Shown: positions 16,057 to 25,073, counted from the first letter of the stretch. The stretch: 64,000 nucleotides of DNA from Mesobacterium pallidum (GCF_019966535.1 NZ_JAIMID010000003.1:1-64000), one strand, 5' to 3'. Notes: generated by a model not told the origin, from the sequence alone. Numbers and translations are program-made.

Positions 16057-16821
16057 TCAAGCCGGGAGTTCGGGCCGATAGCCTTCGAAGGTGATATTGT
16101 CGGCGTAGATCCGGGCCCGTGCCTCGTCTTCCGGCGACTTCACCGTCCAGCACAGCACCGGCACGCCGGTTGACCGCAGCTCGGCCACGCGGACGCGGTT
16201 CAGGTCATGCAGTTCGTGGCTGATGAAGGACGCGCCGCAGGTCTCGAAATCGGGCATGTTGCGCAGGTGCATGCAGACGCGGGGCGGCAGCGGCGCCCAG
16301 TCGCCCGGGTCGAATTCCGACGTGGTCAGCCCGCGCGGCCATTGCGACGCGATCCGGCTCAGCACGGCCACGGAATGCGGGTTGAACGACATCAGCGCCG
16401 CGGGGCCCTCGTAATCCTGCAAGGCAGCGGCCGTCGCCACCTCGAGCTTGCCCACGTCCGGGCCCATCTGGCCGTCCTGGTCCTTGAGCTCGATCAGCAG
16501 CGGCGCGCGCCCGGCGACCAGCGCCAGCACCTCGCGCAGGGTCGGGATGCCCTCGCCGTTCCCGCCCGACAGCGGGATCGCGCCCAGCGCGGCGGCATCG
16601 CGCTTTCGCACCGGGCCGCTCTCGCCGGTCAGCCGCCCGAGGTCGTAGTCGTGAAAGACCATCGCTTCCTCGTCGCGGCTGAGTTGCAGGTCCAGCTCGA
16701 TCCCGTAGCCCGCCGCGATCGCCGCCTCGAAGGCGGCGCGGCTGTTCTCGGGCACGCCGTCCCCGTGCAGGCCCCGGTGGGCCAGCGGCAGGTGCAGGAA
16801 TATGTCGGGCAGCGCCGTCAT
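16057..16821 (-). CDS. Glycerophosphodiester phosphodiesterase family protein
   Basis: 254 residues. The GDPD signature is complete near the N-terminus: LAHRG, PENSRAAFEAAIAAGYGIELDLQLSRDEEAMVFHDYDLGRLTG, giving the catalytic His pair and metal-binding Glu/Asp. It cleaves glycerophosphodiesters to glycerol-3-phosphate and an alcohol. No signal peptide is visible, so a cytoplasmic role is likely. ATG 16821 overlaps the RidA stop. Confidence 0.92.
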   Translation of the reverse strand: MTALPDIFLHLPLAHRGLHGDGVPENSRAAFEAAIAAGYGIELDLQLSRDEEAMVFHDYDLGRLTGESGPVRKRDAAALGAIPLSGGNGEGIPTLREVLALVAGRAPLLIELKDQDGQMGPDVGKLEVATAAALQDYEGPAALMSFNPHSVAVLSRIASQWPRGLTTSEFDPGDWAPLPPRVCMHLRNMPDFETCGASFISHELHDLNRVRVAELRSTGVPVLCWTVKSPEDEARARIYADNITFEGYRPELPA

Positions 16822-17279
16822 GCGATCTTGAAGATCCCCTCGATTTCCACCGCGCAACCCAGCGGCAGGACGGCGCCCACCGCGCTGCGGGCATGGCGGC
16901 CCTTGTCGCCCAGCGCCTCGACCAGGAAGTCGGAGCAGCCGTTCACGACTTTCGGCTGCTCGGTGAACTCGGGCGTGCAGTTGACGAAGGCGGTCAGCTT
17001 GACCACGCGGACGAGCCGGTCGAGGTCCCCACCGCAGGCCGCCTTGACCTGGGCCAGCAGGCTGAGCGCGCAGCATTTCGCCGCCGCCGCGCCCTGTTCC
17101 GTCGTCATCGTGTCGCCCAGCCGGCCCAGCACGAGGCCGTCCGCGTTCATGCTCACCTGGCCCGAGACATAAAGCGTGTCGCCGTCGATGACATAGGGCA
17201 CGTAGTTGGCGGCCGGGGCGGCGGCCTCGGGCAGGGTTTCGCCCAGTTCGGTGATACGGGTTTCGACTTTTCCGGTCAT
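16818..17279 (-). CDS. RidA (YjgF/YER057c) family protein
   Basis: 153 residues, the longer subgroup of the family: LYVSGQVSMNADGLVLGRLGD, then VVKLTAFVNCTPEFTEQPKVVNGCSDFL and RSAVGAVLPLGCAVEIEGI. RidA proteins hydrolyse reactive enamine/imine intermediates; in this subgroup the Arg in RSAVG lies at the active site. It overlaps GDPD downstream and the sulfotransferase-like gene upstream by 4 bases each. Confidence 0.92.
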   Translation of the reverse strand: MTGKVETRITELGETLPEAAAPAANYVPYVIDGDTLYVSGQVSMNADGLVLGRLGDTMTTEQGAAAAKCCALSLLAQVKAACGGDLDRLVRVVKLTAFVNCTPEFTEQPKVVNGCSDFLVEALGDKGRHARSAVGAVLPLGCAVEIEGIFKIA

Positions 17280-18355
17280 GCGTCGGCCTTTCGCTTGTGT
17301 TTGGTCTTGCCCTTGCCCGCCGCCTTGTCGCGGTTCGGGAAGGGGTCCATGATCTCTTCGGCGATGATCTGCATCGCCTCGGTCGTGAGGTAGGACATGA
17401 TCCAGTCCCGCACCCTCATCTTTGTCCAGCTTTTCAACACCGACATGTCAGTGCCTTCGGGCGCGGTCGGCAGCGGTGTCTGGCCCGCGAGGTAGCGGTC
17501 GTTGATATAGGTGATGTCGTCCGAGGCGCGGGCGAGGATGGCCGCGTTCACCTCTGCATCGGTCAGCTTGAGCTTGGGCAGCGCGTTGATCCGGTCCGAG
17601 CCGCGCAGGATGCCCATGATACGCTCTCGTTCGGGGGTCAGCTTGCCCCGGTCCCAGGTCTCGTTGACGCCGAGCAGCCAGGCCACCGCCGCGCCCGAGA
17701 GCGATTCGTTGCTGCTGACCGAAGGGATGTCGATCGGCGTGTCGCTGTCGATCAGCGACAGGAAATCGCGCACCACGTCACCGCCCACGAGGTTCGCGCG
17801 GTCAAAGGACCGGATGCGCACCTTGCCCGGCGCCATCTGGCTGGCAAAGGCGTCGATCTGGCCGCGCAACGGGTAGGGTTTTGAGCCGGGCGTGCCCAGC
17901 GCCGCCAGCCGGATGCCGCTGGCGACCCGCTGCTGCAGGCCCGAGGTATACAGGCTGTCGGGCGCCCGCGCATAGGCCACCAGCGTGATGTCGTCAAAGA
18001 TCTCGCGGAAGGCCGCGACGGTCTTTTCCGCCGCCTCGGCCGGGAAAAAGGCGAAATGCTCGCTGGACACGACGCAGGTGTGGGCATCGCTCGCCGTCAC
18101 CGTGTCGGCCAGGTCTTTCCAGAACGCGCGGCTCCATTCCCGGGCTGCCCGGGGGCGCGGGAACTGCGCGCGCACACCGGGGCTTTCCAGCAGCCTGTCA
18201 TGGGCAAAGCGCAGTACAAGCCCCATGATCGGCATCGTGTCTGGCGTGTGATACAGCACCCCCTGCCGCGCCAGCGCCTCCTGCCCGCGCTGCAGCGAAT
18301 TCTGGATCGAGGTACTGCCGGTCTTGTGCGGACCGATATGCAGGACAAGCTTCAC
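17276..18355 (-). CDS. Sulfotransferase-like protein
   Basis: 359 residues from a GTG start: (V)KLVLHIGPHKTGSTSIQNSL. The P-loop-like HKTGSTSIQ at residues 9-17 is the PAPS 5'-phosphosulfate-binding motif of bacterial sulfotransferases. Lys-rich C-terminus. The acceptor is unknown; relatives act on surface glycans or lipids. An in-frame ATG at 18439 would add 28 residues ahead of the motif, and the GTG is preferred because the fold begins at once. First gene of the overlapping series that ends with GDPD. Confidence 0.82.
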   Translation of the reverse strand: MKLVLHIGPHKTGSTSIQNSLQRGQEALARQGVLYHTPDTMPIMGLVLRFAHDRLLESPGVRAQFPRPRAAREWSRAFWKDLADTVTASDAHTCVVSSEHFAFFPAEAAEKTVAAFREIFDDITLVAYARAPDSLYTSGLQQRVASGIRLAALGTPGSKPYPLRGQIDAFASQMAPGKVRIRSFDRANLVGGDVVRDFLSLIDSDTPIDIPSVSSNESLSGAAVAWLLGVNETWDRGKLTPERERIMGILRGSDRINALPKLKLTDAEVNAAILARASDDITYINDRYLAGQTPLPTAPEGTDMSVLKSWTKMRVRDWIMSYLTTEAMQIIAEEIMDPFPNRDKAAGKGKTKHKRKADA

Positions 18356-18470
18356 GCCGCGTCTCCCTGGGTCTTGGGTCGCGCCGGGCCGGCGCGTTAA
18401 CCCCATCCTTATGCATGCGCGCAGGTGGCGGCAAGTCATCTGCCGGGACAGCTCCGCGTCCGAGCCGGCG

Positions 18471-18485
18471 TTAACCCCTTGCTAA
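18471..18485 (+). promoter_or_regulatory. Near-perfect CtrA-type motif upstream of comM
   Basis: TTAA-ccccttg-CTAA, 7 of 8 defined bases of TTAA-N7-TTAA, 48 bp before the comM start. Competence genes are known members of the CtrA regulon in Rhodobacterales. Confidence 0.5.
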
Positions 18486-18532
18486 CCATTCTGAACGTTA
18501 CTGGCGGCGGAATTGGTGAACGGGGAACATCC

Positions 18533-20044
18533 ATGCAGGCCTGCGCCCATACGGTCGCGTTTGAAGGGCTCGACGCCCGGCAGATCGAGGTGCAATGCGC
18601 CATCGTCGCCGGCATGCCCGGTTTCCAGATCGTCGGCATGGCCGAACGGTCGGTGAACGAGGCGCGCGAGCGGGTGCGCGCCGCGCTCACCAACCTTGGC
18701 GTGTCGCTGCCCGCGCGCAAGGTGGTCATCAACCTGTCGCCCGCCGACCTGCCCAAGGAGGGCAGCCATTACGACCTGCCTATCGCCTTCGCCATCCTCG
18801 CCGCGATGGAGGTGCTGCCTCGCGACGCCGTCGAAAGCTGCCTCGGCTTCGGAGAGTTGAAACTTGACGGCGCGCTGGTGGCCGTCGCGGGCGCCCTGCC
18901 CGCCGCTCTGGCCGCGGCCGAGGAAGACCGCGCCCTGATCTGCCCCCGCGCCTCGGGACCCGAGGCCGCCTGGGTCGGCGGCACGCCCGTCATCGCCGCC
19001 GCCACGCTGAAGGACGCGGTTCAGCACCTGTCGGGCCGCATGGCGCTGACCCCGGCCGAGCCGGGCGAGGTCACCCCCGGCGATGCGCTGCGCGACATGC
19101 GCGACGTCAAGGGACAGGAAAAGACCAAGCGCGCGCTGGAGATCGCCGCCGCCGGGCGTCACCACGTCCTGATGACCGGCCCGCCGGGGTCTGGCAAATC
19201 CATGCTGGCCGCGCGTCTGCCGGGCCTTTTGCCCGACCTCTCCGCGGCCGAGGCGCTGGAGACCTCGATGGTCCACTCGCTGGCCGGGTTGCTGACGGGG
19301 GGCGGCATCTCGCGCCGCCGCCCGTTTCGCGAACCGCATCACACCGCGTCCACGGCGGCCATCGTCGGCGGCGGGCGCGGCGCCAAGCCGGGCGAGGTGA
19401 GCCTCGCGCATAACGGCGTGCTCTTCATGGACGAATTCCCGGAATTCCCCCGCTCGGTGCTCGAGACCCTGCGCCAGCCCATCGAGACCGGCGAAATCGT
19501 CGTCTCGCGCGCCAATGCCCATGTCCGCTATCCCTGCCGCTTCCTGCTGGTCGCCGCCGCCAACCCCTGCAAATGCGGCCACCTGGGCGAAGAGGGCCTG
19601 ACCTGTTCCCGCGCGCCGATCTGCGGAGAGGAGTACATGGGCCGCATCTCGGGCCCTCTGCTTGACCGGTTCGACATCCGCGTGGACGTGCCCGCCGTGC
19701 GGCTGGACGAGCTGGACCTGCCCGCCACCGGCGACAGCTCGGCCACGATCCGCGCCCGGGTCGCGCAGGCCCGCGCGGTGCAGGCCGAGCGCTACGCCGG
19801 TCACGAGGATGTCCGCCTCAACGCCGATATCGAGGGCGCGCTGCTTGAAGAGGTCGCGCGCCCCGATGACGACAGCCGCGCCCTGCTGATGGCGCTGGCC
19901 GACCGCTTGGGCCTCTCGGCGCGGGCCTACCACCGCGTGCTGCGTGTCGCGCGCACCATCGCCGACCTCGACGGCTCGCCCGTACTGCGCAAGGCCCATG
20001 TGGCCGAGGCCGCCAGCTACCGCGCCCCGCTGATCAAGGATTGA
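18533..20044 (+). CDS. comM: YifB/ComM family Mg-chelatase-like AAA+ ATPase
   Basis: 503 residues. N-terminal Lon-protease-like domain (IVAGMPGFQIVGMAERSVNEARERVRAAL, NLSPADLPKEGSHYDLPIA), AAA+ module with Walker A GPPGSGKSML near residue 216 and Walker B GVLFMDEFPEF near 300, and a C-terminal Mg-chelatase-like domain (LGLSARAYHRVLRVARTIADL). ComM is a hexameric helicase that extends branch migration of incoming single-stranded DNA during transformation. ATG 18533 is used because homology starts with MQACAHTVAF. A CtrA-type motif lies upstream. Confidence 0.95.
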   Translation: MQACAHTVAFEGLDARQIEVQCAIVAGMPGFQIVGMAERSVNEARERVRAALTNLGVSLPARKVVINLSPADLPKEGSHYDLPIAFAILAAMEVLPRDAVESCLGFGELKLDGALVAVAGALPAALAAAEEDRALICPRASGPEAAWVGGTPVIAAATLKDAVQHLSGRMALTPAEPGEVTPGDALRDMRDVKGQEKTKRALEIAAAGRHHVLMTGPPGSGKSMLAARLPGLLPDLSAAEALETSMVHSLAGLLTGGGISRRRPFREPHHTASTAAIVGGGRGAKPGEVSLAHNGVLFMDEFPEFPRSVLETLRQPIETGEIVVSRANAHVRYPCRFLLVAAANPCKCGHLGEEGLTCSRAPICGEEYMGRISGPLLDRFDIRVDVPAVRLDELDLPATGDSSATIRARVAQARAVQAERYAGHEDVRLNADIEGALLEEVARPDDDSRALLMALADRLGLSARAYHRVLRVARTIADLDGSPVLRKAHVAEAASYRAPLIKD

Positions 20045-20107
20045 CCGGGCCCGACAGGCGCCTTTCCGCCGATCTGCGCGAACTCGTGAAATTCTCCCCC
20101 TTCAAAG

Positions 20108-20116
20108 TTATCCACA
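20108..20116 (+). promoter_or_regulatory. Perfect DnaA box with an inverted weaker partner
   Basis: TTATCCACA at 20108-20116, and TGTGGAACA at about 20133-20141 (7/9 to TGTGGATAA) in inverted orientation, in the gap between comM and the small gene at 20197. Isolated boxes occur by chance in a genome this size. Confidence 0.3.
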
Positions 20117-20196
20117 GGCTCCCCACTTGGGTTGTGGAACAACGCGCAGGCTCGCGCGTTGAGGTTCTGTAACGAGCAGCAAGAAAGGGAATGCCA

Positions 20197-20463
20197 ATGT
20201 CCCGTGAAACCGCACAGATTTCCAAGGTGATCTACAACCCGGCCAACCGGTGTTTCGAGGCGCTTGTGACCCTGCACCTGGGCACGACCCGCGCACGTTA
20301 CGCCACGCGCCTGCGCGCGCCGATCGACACGCCCTTTGCCGAGGCGTCGCGCGGCCTGATCGCCCATGCCATCCGCCAGGCCGAACGCGGGATGGGGATG
20401 CGCGCGACCTTCCGCCCCCTGCGCCCGCAGGCGCAGCCGGCCGAGTTGCCGCACGCCGCCTGA
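20197..20463 (+). CDS. Small conserved-looking hypothetical protein, 88 aa
   Basis: ATG 20197 is spaced well from GAAAGGGA (20183-20190); an ATG at 20191 sits too close to it. Product MSRETAQISKVIYNPANRCFEALVTLHLGTTRARYA is soluble, basic and without Cys pairs or membrane segments. I do not recognise a named family. It stands alone between comM and the convergent Nudix gene, with a short dispersed-repeat piece after it. Confidence 0.7.
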   Translation: MSRETAQISKVIYNPANRCFEALVTLHLGTTRARYATRLRAPIDTPFAEASRGLIAHAIRQAERGMGMRATFRPLRPQAQPAELPHAA

Positions 20464-20522
20464 CCCGCTCCGGCGCAGGGCCCATCCGTCCTGCGCCCGC
20501 CGGGTCCCGGGGCACACTGTCC

Positions 20523-20547
20523 CTCTTTCACTTTTCTCCAAATACTC
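20523..20547. repeat. Short copy of the dispersed repeat (TTTCACTTTTC module)
   Basis: TTTCACTTTTCTCCAAATAC matches the module at 10774 and 13429. Only this module is present here, between the convergent genes at 20463 and 20574. Confidence 0.6.
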
Positions 20548-20573
20548 GATCCGTCCACGTCACGCGCGCGGCC

Positions 20574-20981
20574 TCAGGGTGCCTGCACGGCGCGCGCCAG
20601 TCGCGCCGCAAGATGCGGGATATTGTCGGGTGCCGACATGTAGTCGCCTGGCGCCATCAGCGCCCAGCCCTGCCCCTCGTCGCCAAAGACGATGTCCCGG
20701 TCTGCGCCCTCGGGCAGGCGGACGACGTAGAAGAACACCCTTTGCCCCTCGGTCTGGTACGCGATCCCGGCCCCGAGATCCGCAGCCGACAAGCGCAGCC
20801 CGATCTCTTCCCGGATTTCGCGCAGCACCGTCTCTTCCGGCGTCTCGCCCGGGTCCCGCGCGCCGCCCGGGAAATCCAGCCGCCCGGGCCAGGGGATATC
20901 CGGCTTGTCGTCGCGTCGCAGTACCACCAGCTGGCGGCCGATGAAGACTGCCGCCTTGGCGCCCGAAAAGTCGTTTTCCAT
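20574..20981 (-). CDS. Nudix hydrolase
   Basis: About 135 residues from MENDFSGAK. The Nudix box is complete: GGARDPGETPEETVLREIREEIGL, giving G-x5-E-x7-REUxEExGU. It hydrolyses a nucleoside diphosphate linked to another group; the substrate is not predictable. Two nearby ATGs (20987 and 20981) are possible; GAGG upstream is better spaced for 20981. It is divergent from dinB with about 65 bp between starts, so a role in nucleotide sanitation beside the polymerase is possible but unproven. Confidence 0.88.
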   Translation of the reverse strand: MENDFSGAKAAVFIGRQLVVLRRDDKPDIPWPGRLDFPGGARDPGETPEETVLREIREEIGLRLSAADLGAGIAYQTEGQRVFFYVVRLPEGADRDIVFGDEGQGWALMAPGDYMSAPDNIPHLAARLARAVQAP

Positions 20982-21046
20982 GTGCATCCGCCTCGCGCCG
21001 CGATAGATTGCAGGTCCGAGACTCCCATGACACCGGCCCGACCGCA

Positions 21047-22300
21047 ATGCCCGCCCTCTGCCGCGATTGCCTGACCGAATTCGAGACCGGCCGGCGCTGC
21101 CCCGCCTGCCGCTCGGCCCGCGTCGTGGCCCATGACGAGCTGCGGCAGCTCTCGATCGCGCATATGGATTGCGACGCCTTCTACGCCAGCGTGGAAAAGC
21201 GCGACAACCCGGAGCTGGCCGACAAGCCGGTCATCATCGGCGGCGGGCGGCGCGGGGTCGTGTCGACTGCCTGCTACATCGCCCGCATCCAGGGCGTGCG
21301 CTCGGCCATGCCGATGTTCAAGGCGCTGGACCTCTGCCCCAATGCCGTGGTCGTGAAACCGCGGATGGAGGCCTATGTCGAGGCCAGCCGCGCCATCCGC
21401 GCGATGATGGAGGAGCTGACGCCCGCCATCCAGCCGCTGTCGCTGGACGAGGCGTTCCTCGACCTCACCGGGACCGAGAAACTGCACGGCCATCCCCCGG
21501 CCGTCATGCTGGCGCGCCTCGTGCGCCGGATGCGGGACGAGCTGGGGCTGACCGGCTCCATCGGGCTCAGCCACAACAAGTTCCTGGCCAAGATCGCCTC
21601 GGATCTCGACAAGCCGCATGGATTTGCGGTGATCGGCCGGGCCGAGACGCTGGAGTTCCTGCGCGACCAGCCGGTGCGGATGATCTGGGGCGTGGGCGCG
21701 GCCACGCAGGAGGCTCTGGACCGGGCGGGGATCCACACGTTTTCCGACCTCTGGCGCTGGGACCGGCAGGATCTGCACCTGCGCTTCGGGTCGATGGGCG
21801 ACCGGCTGTGGCACCTCAGCCGCGGCGAGGACACCCGCCGCGTCACCGCCCACGAGCCGATGAAATCGGTCAGCAACGAGACGACGTTCCACGAGGACAC
21901 CGGCGATCCGGACCTGCTGGACGGGCACCTCTGGCGCATGGCGGAAAAGGTGTCGGACCGCGCCAAGGCCAAGCAACTGGCCGGCCGGGTCGTGACGCTC
22001 AAGCTCAAGCGCGCCGATTTCCGGCTGATCACCCGGCGCCAGTCGCTGCGCGACGCCACGCAGCTGGCGGACGTGATCTATCGCACCGGGCGGCAGCTTT
22101 TCGACCAGGTCGGGAACCAGGGGCCCTACCGGCTGATCGGCGTCGGGTTGTCGGACCTCTGCTCCGAGGCCGAGGCCGAACGGCTGGGCGACCTGCTGGA
22201 CCCGGACGCCGCGAAACGCGGCCGGGCCGAGCGGGCGACCGACGCGATCCGCGCCCGGTTCGGGCCCGATGCCATCGTCAAGGGCCGCTCGCTGCGCTGA
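21047..22300 (+). CDS. dinB: DNA polymerase IV (Y family)
   Basis: 417 residues. The catalytic palm shows HMDCDAFYASVE near residue 40 and SLDEAFLD near 131, with GSIGLSHNKFLAKIASD and helix-hairpin-helix IWGVGAATQEAL; the little-finger domain follows. It performs error-prone bypass of DNA lesions. An extra N-terminal segment carries four Cys (C5-x2-C8 ... C18-x2-C21), a likely zinc ribbon not found in E. coli DinB. Start MPALCRDCL is chosen to include it; a longer frame to 21008 is less likely. I saw no clear LexA site upstream. Confidence 0.93.
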   Translation: MPALCRDCLTEFETGRRCPACRSARVVAHDELRQLSIAHMDCDAFYASVEKRDNPELADKPVIIGGGRRGVVSTACYIARIQGVRSAMPMFKALDLCPNAVVVKPRMEAYVEASRAIRAMMEELTPAIQPLSLDEAFLDLTGTEKLHGHPPAVMLARLVRRMRDELGLTGSIGLSHNKFLAKIASDLDKPHGFAVIGRAETLEFLRDQPVRMIWGVGAATQEALDRAGIHTFSDLWRWDRQDLHLRFGSMGDRLWHLSRGEDTRRVTAHEPMKSVSNETTFHEDTGDPDLLDGHLWRMAEKVSDRAKAKQLAGRVVTLKLKRADFRLITRRQSLRDATQLADVIYRTGRQLFDQVGNQGPYRLIGVGLSDLCSEAEAERLGDLLDPDAAKRGRAERATDAIRARFGPDAIVKGRSLR

Positions 22301-22311
22301 CCGGACGCGCG

Positions 22312-22326
22312 TTCAACAGATGTTAA
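22312..22326 (+). promoter_or_regulatory. Near-perfect CtrA-type motif upstream of the TPR-sulfotransferase gene
   Basis: TTCA-acagatg-TTAA, 7 of 8 defined bases of TTAA-N7-TTAA, about 64 bp before the ATG at 22390 and just after the dinB stop. Confidence 0.4.
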
Positions 22327-22389
22327 CCCCCTCTGCCTAGGGTCGCGCCACCTGTGGGCGCCGGCCCGATGCATCGAGATGGGGATCAC

Positions 22390-24243
22390 ATGGCCAGTTT
22401 CCTGCAATCCTACCTGTCCCGCGCCGAACGCCTGGCCAAGGAAGGAGACACCGACAAGTCGGCCGCCGTGTTGCGCGAGATCCTGGACAAGTACCCGGGC
22501 AATCGCCGCGCGAAAGAGGCGATGAAGGCCCTGCAGGAGCTGCGCAGCTCGGTCTATGCCCCGCCGGTCGAGGCGGTGGCCCAGGTGCGGCAGATGATCG
22601 ACTGGGAACAGTGGAAGCCCGCGCTCGAGGTGGCCGACCGGATGATCGCGCGCTGGCCGGCCTCGCCGATCCCGCTGGCGCTGCGGGCGCGCGCGCTGGT
22701 GGGGCTGGGGCGCCCCGTCCCGGCGGCCGAGGCGGCGGCCAAGGCGCTGGCCATCGATTCCGATTTCGGCCCCGGCGCGCTGGCCCTGGGCCTGTCGCTG
22801 GCAGCCCGAAACATGCATCGCGACGCCATCACCTGCTACGTCGACAGCCTGCGGGTTCAGCCCGGCGACATCGACACCTCGGTCGCCATGGCCAATTCGC
22901 TGTTCGCGCTGATGCATTTCGAGACCGCGATCAACGTGCTGCGCGAGGCGCTTGGCCTGCATCCCGATGCGGTCAAGATCAAGCTCTGCCTGATCGACAA
23001 GCTGATCGAGACGGACGAGACCGAAGAGGCCCGGCAGATGCTCGAGAACCTGCTGGCCAAGGACCCGCAGAACGGCGCGGCGCTGAACAAGATGGCGGTG
23101 CTCTGCGTCGCTCAGGGCAACCGGGCCGAGGCGGTCGGGTACTACGAGCGCGCGCTGCGGCTGATCCCCGGCTCGGCCACGCTCTGGAGCAATTATTCCC
23201 ACGCCCATACCTTCACCGAAGGCCAGCCCGAGCTGGCCGTGCTGGACGCGCAGCTGACCCGCGACGACCTGAACGATTTCGACCGGGCGCGGCTGTGGTT
23301 CGCCAAGGGCAAGGCCTGCCACGACACCGGCCAGAGGGACGCGGCCTTTGCCGCCTGGACCAAGGGGAACGCCTACCGCCGCACCGCCGGCCGCCTGGGC
23401 GGGACCGAGAACGCGGAGCAGATGGCCAAGATCCGCCGCGTCTTTGACAAGCCGCTGCCGGCGCCGCTGCCCGCCACCCGGTCGCCCGACGTGCCGCGTC
23501 CGATCTTCGTGCTCGGCATGCCGCGCTCCGGCACCACGCTGACCGAGCAGATCATCGGCAGCCACCCGGAGGTGCACCCGGGCGATGAACTCAATCTGCT
23601 GGCCCCCGCCGTCAATCGCGCCCGCATCGACGAGGGTCCGCTGACCACCGATCACCTCGAGACGATCCGCACCGGCTACCTCGCCGGGATCGGCGCCCTG
23701 GGCAAGGGCGAGCGGGCGATCACCGACAAGATGCCCTTCAACTACCGCATCATCGGGCACATCCTGCTGGCCCTGCCAGAGGCGAAGATCCTGCACCTCA
23801 AGCGCGACCCGCGCGCCACCTGCTGGTCGATCTTCCGCACCCATTTCACCGAGAACGGGCGCGCGCTGAGCTTTGCCTGGAACCTGCAGGATATCGTCGA
23901 CTACCACCTCGAGCATGACCGCATGATCGCCTACTGGGAGGCGATGTTCCCCGGCCGCATCCACAACGTCCCCTACGAGGCGCTGACCGCCGACCCCGAG
24001 GCCCATGTGCGCGAGATGCTGCACCATGTCGGCCTTGGCTGGGACCCGGCCTGCATGGAGTTCCACAAGAACCACCGCTCGGTCCACACCGCATCCGCCA
24101 TGCAGGTGCGCCAGCCGATCTACACCGGCTCGTCCGAGGAATGGCGGCGTTACATCGACCACCTCGGCCCGGTGGTCGAGGCCTGGGGCGACGGCCCAGT
24201 GCCGCGCGACACCTACTCCGCGGCGAGGGGCAGGTCCGACTGA
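22390..24243 (+). CDS. TPR-repeat sulfotransferase family protein
   Basis: 617 residues. The N-terminal half holds tetratricopeptide-like helical repeats (residues about 1-330). The C-terminal half is a sulfotransferase domain opening with PIFVLGMPRSGTTLTEQIIGSHP near residue 370, the PAPS-binding loop, then GERAITDKMPFNYRIIGHI and LHLKRDPRATCWS. The combination is common in marine Rhodobacteraceae, and the acceptor is unknown. ATG 22390 is used instead of upstream in-frame starts. It overlaps the convergent N-formylglutamate amidohydrolase gene by 31 bases. Confidence 0.9.
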   Translation: MASFLQSYLSRAERLAKEGDTDKSAAVLREILDKYPGNRRAKEAMKALQELRSSVYAPPVEAVAQVRQMIDWEQWKPALEVADRMIARWPASPIPLALRARALVGLGRPVPAAEAAAKALAIDSDFGPGALALGLSLAARNMHRDAITCYVDSLRVQPGDIDTSVAMANSLFALMHFETAINVLREALGLHPDAVKIKLCLIDKLIETDETEEARQMLENLLAKDPQNGAALNKMAVLCVAQGNRAEAVGYYERALRLIPGSATLWSNYSHAHTFTEGQPELAVLDAQLTRDDLNDFDRARLWFAKGKACHDTGQRDAAFAAWTKGNAYRRTAGRLGGTENAEQMAKIRRVFDKPLPAPLPATRSPDVPRPIFVLGMPRSGTTLTEQIIGSHPEVHPGDELNLLAPAVNRARIDEGPLTTDHLETIRTGYLAGIGALGKGERAITDKMPFNYRIIGHILLALPEAKILHLKRDPRATCWSIFRTHFTENGRALSFAWNLQDIVDYHLEHDRMIAYWEAMFPGRIHNVPYEALTADPEAHVREMLHHVGLGWDPACMEFHKNHRSVHTASAMQVRQPIYTGSSEEWRRYIDHLGPVVEAWGDGPVPRDTYSAARGRSD

Positions 24244-25073
24244 CCGATCTCGCTCAACTCGGCGACGACCGACCGCAGCAGGGTGCGAAAGGCCTCGAAA
24301 TTGGCGTTCGGCCGGATGCGGCGTTCGTCAAGGTAGATGGCGCGGTCGATCTCGACCTGGATCACGTGCTGATGGCGCGACGGCCGGCCGTAATGCTGGG
24401 TCACATAGGCCCCGGCAAAGGGCGTGTTGCGCACCACCTGCAGCCCCGCCTTGCGGAAGGCGGCCTCGACCCGATCCACCACCTCGCCATCGGCCGAGGC
24501 GCCAAAGCGGTCGCCCAGCACCACCTCGGGCCGCCGCGCGCCCATGCGGTGCAGGCTTTCCAGCGCCTCGTGCGGCATCGAATGGCAATCGATCAGGATG
24601 ACCTCTCCGAACCGGTCGCGGGACAGGCGCAACAGGCGCTGCAATTCATCGTGATAGGGCCGCCAGTAGGCGTCGATTCGGCGATGCGCCTCGCCCAGCG
24701 GCAGCTTGCCACGGTAGATCGCGCGACCGTTGGCCACCACGCGGGGAATCACGCCGAGGCCGGAGGCGACGCGCGGGTTGTGCGCGTTGCGCGGCACGCC
24801 GGCAAACAGCGCCGGGTCCAGTTCTTCGGCGGCGCGGTTCAGGTCGACATAGGCGCGCGGCGCCCCGGCGCAGAGCAGGGGCGCGCCAAACGCCGGCGCA
24901 CAGTCGAAAAGCTGGTCGACAAAGGCATCTTCCGAGCTGCGGATCGCATGGGCGTCGAGAACCGTGCTGTCGAGGAAGTCCGCGGGGTAGTGGCGCGCGC
25001 TGTGCGGCGACGAAAAGACCACGGCCGACCGGTGGTCGTCTGGCATGGTCAGGTGGTATGCCGGTCGCGTCAT
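24213..25073 (-). CDS. N-formylglutamate amidohydrolase
   Basis: 286 residues. Family hallmarks: VFSSPHSARHYP near the N-terminus (metal-binding His), DLNRAAEELD, and ILIDCHSMPH near residue 155. It releases formate from N-formylglutamate, usually the last step of histidine breakdown, but no hut genes are visible nearby. ATG 25073 follows a strong AAGGAGGG. An in-frame ATG at 25121 lies upstream of this ribosome binding site. Confidence 0.92.
   Translation of the reverse strand: MTRPAYHLTMPDDHRSAVVFSSPHSARHYPADFLDSTVLDAHAIRSSEDAFVDQLFDCAPAFGAPLLCAGAPRAYVDLNRAAEELDPALFAGVPRNAHNPRVASGLGVIPRVVANGRAIYRGKLPLGEAHRRIDAYWRPYHDELQRLLRLSRDRFGEVILIDCHSMPHEALESLHRMGARRPEVVLGDRFGASADGEVVDRVEAAFRKAGLQVVRNTPFAGAYVTQHYGRPSRHQHVIQVEIDRAIYLDERRIRPNANFEAFRTLLRSVVAELSEIGQSDLPLAAE

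Noticed and set aside
20108..20141. Chromosomal origin at the DnaA boxes
   Set aside because: Only one perfect box and one weak partner; no AT-rich unwinding region or origin-linked genes nearby.
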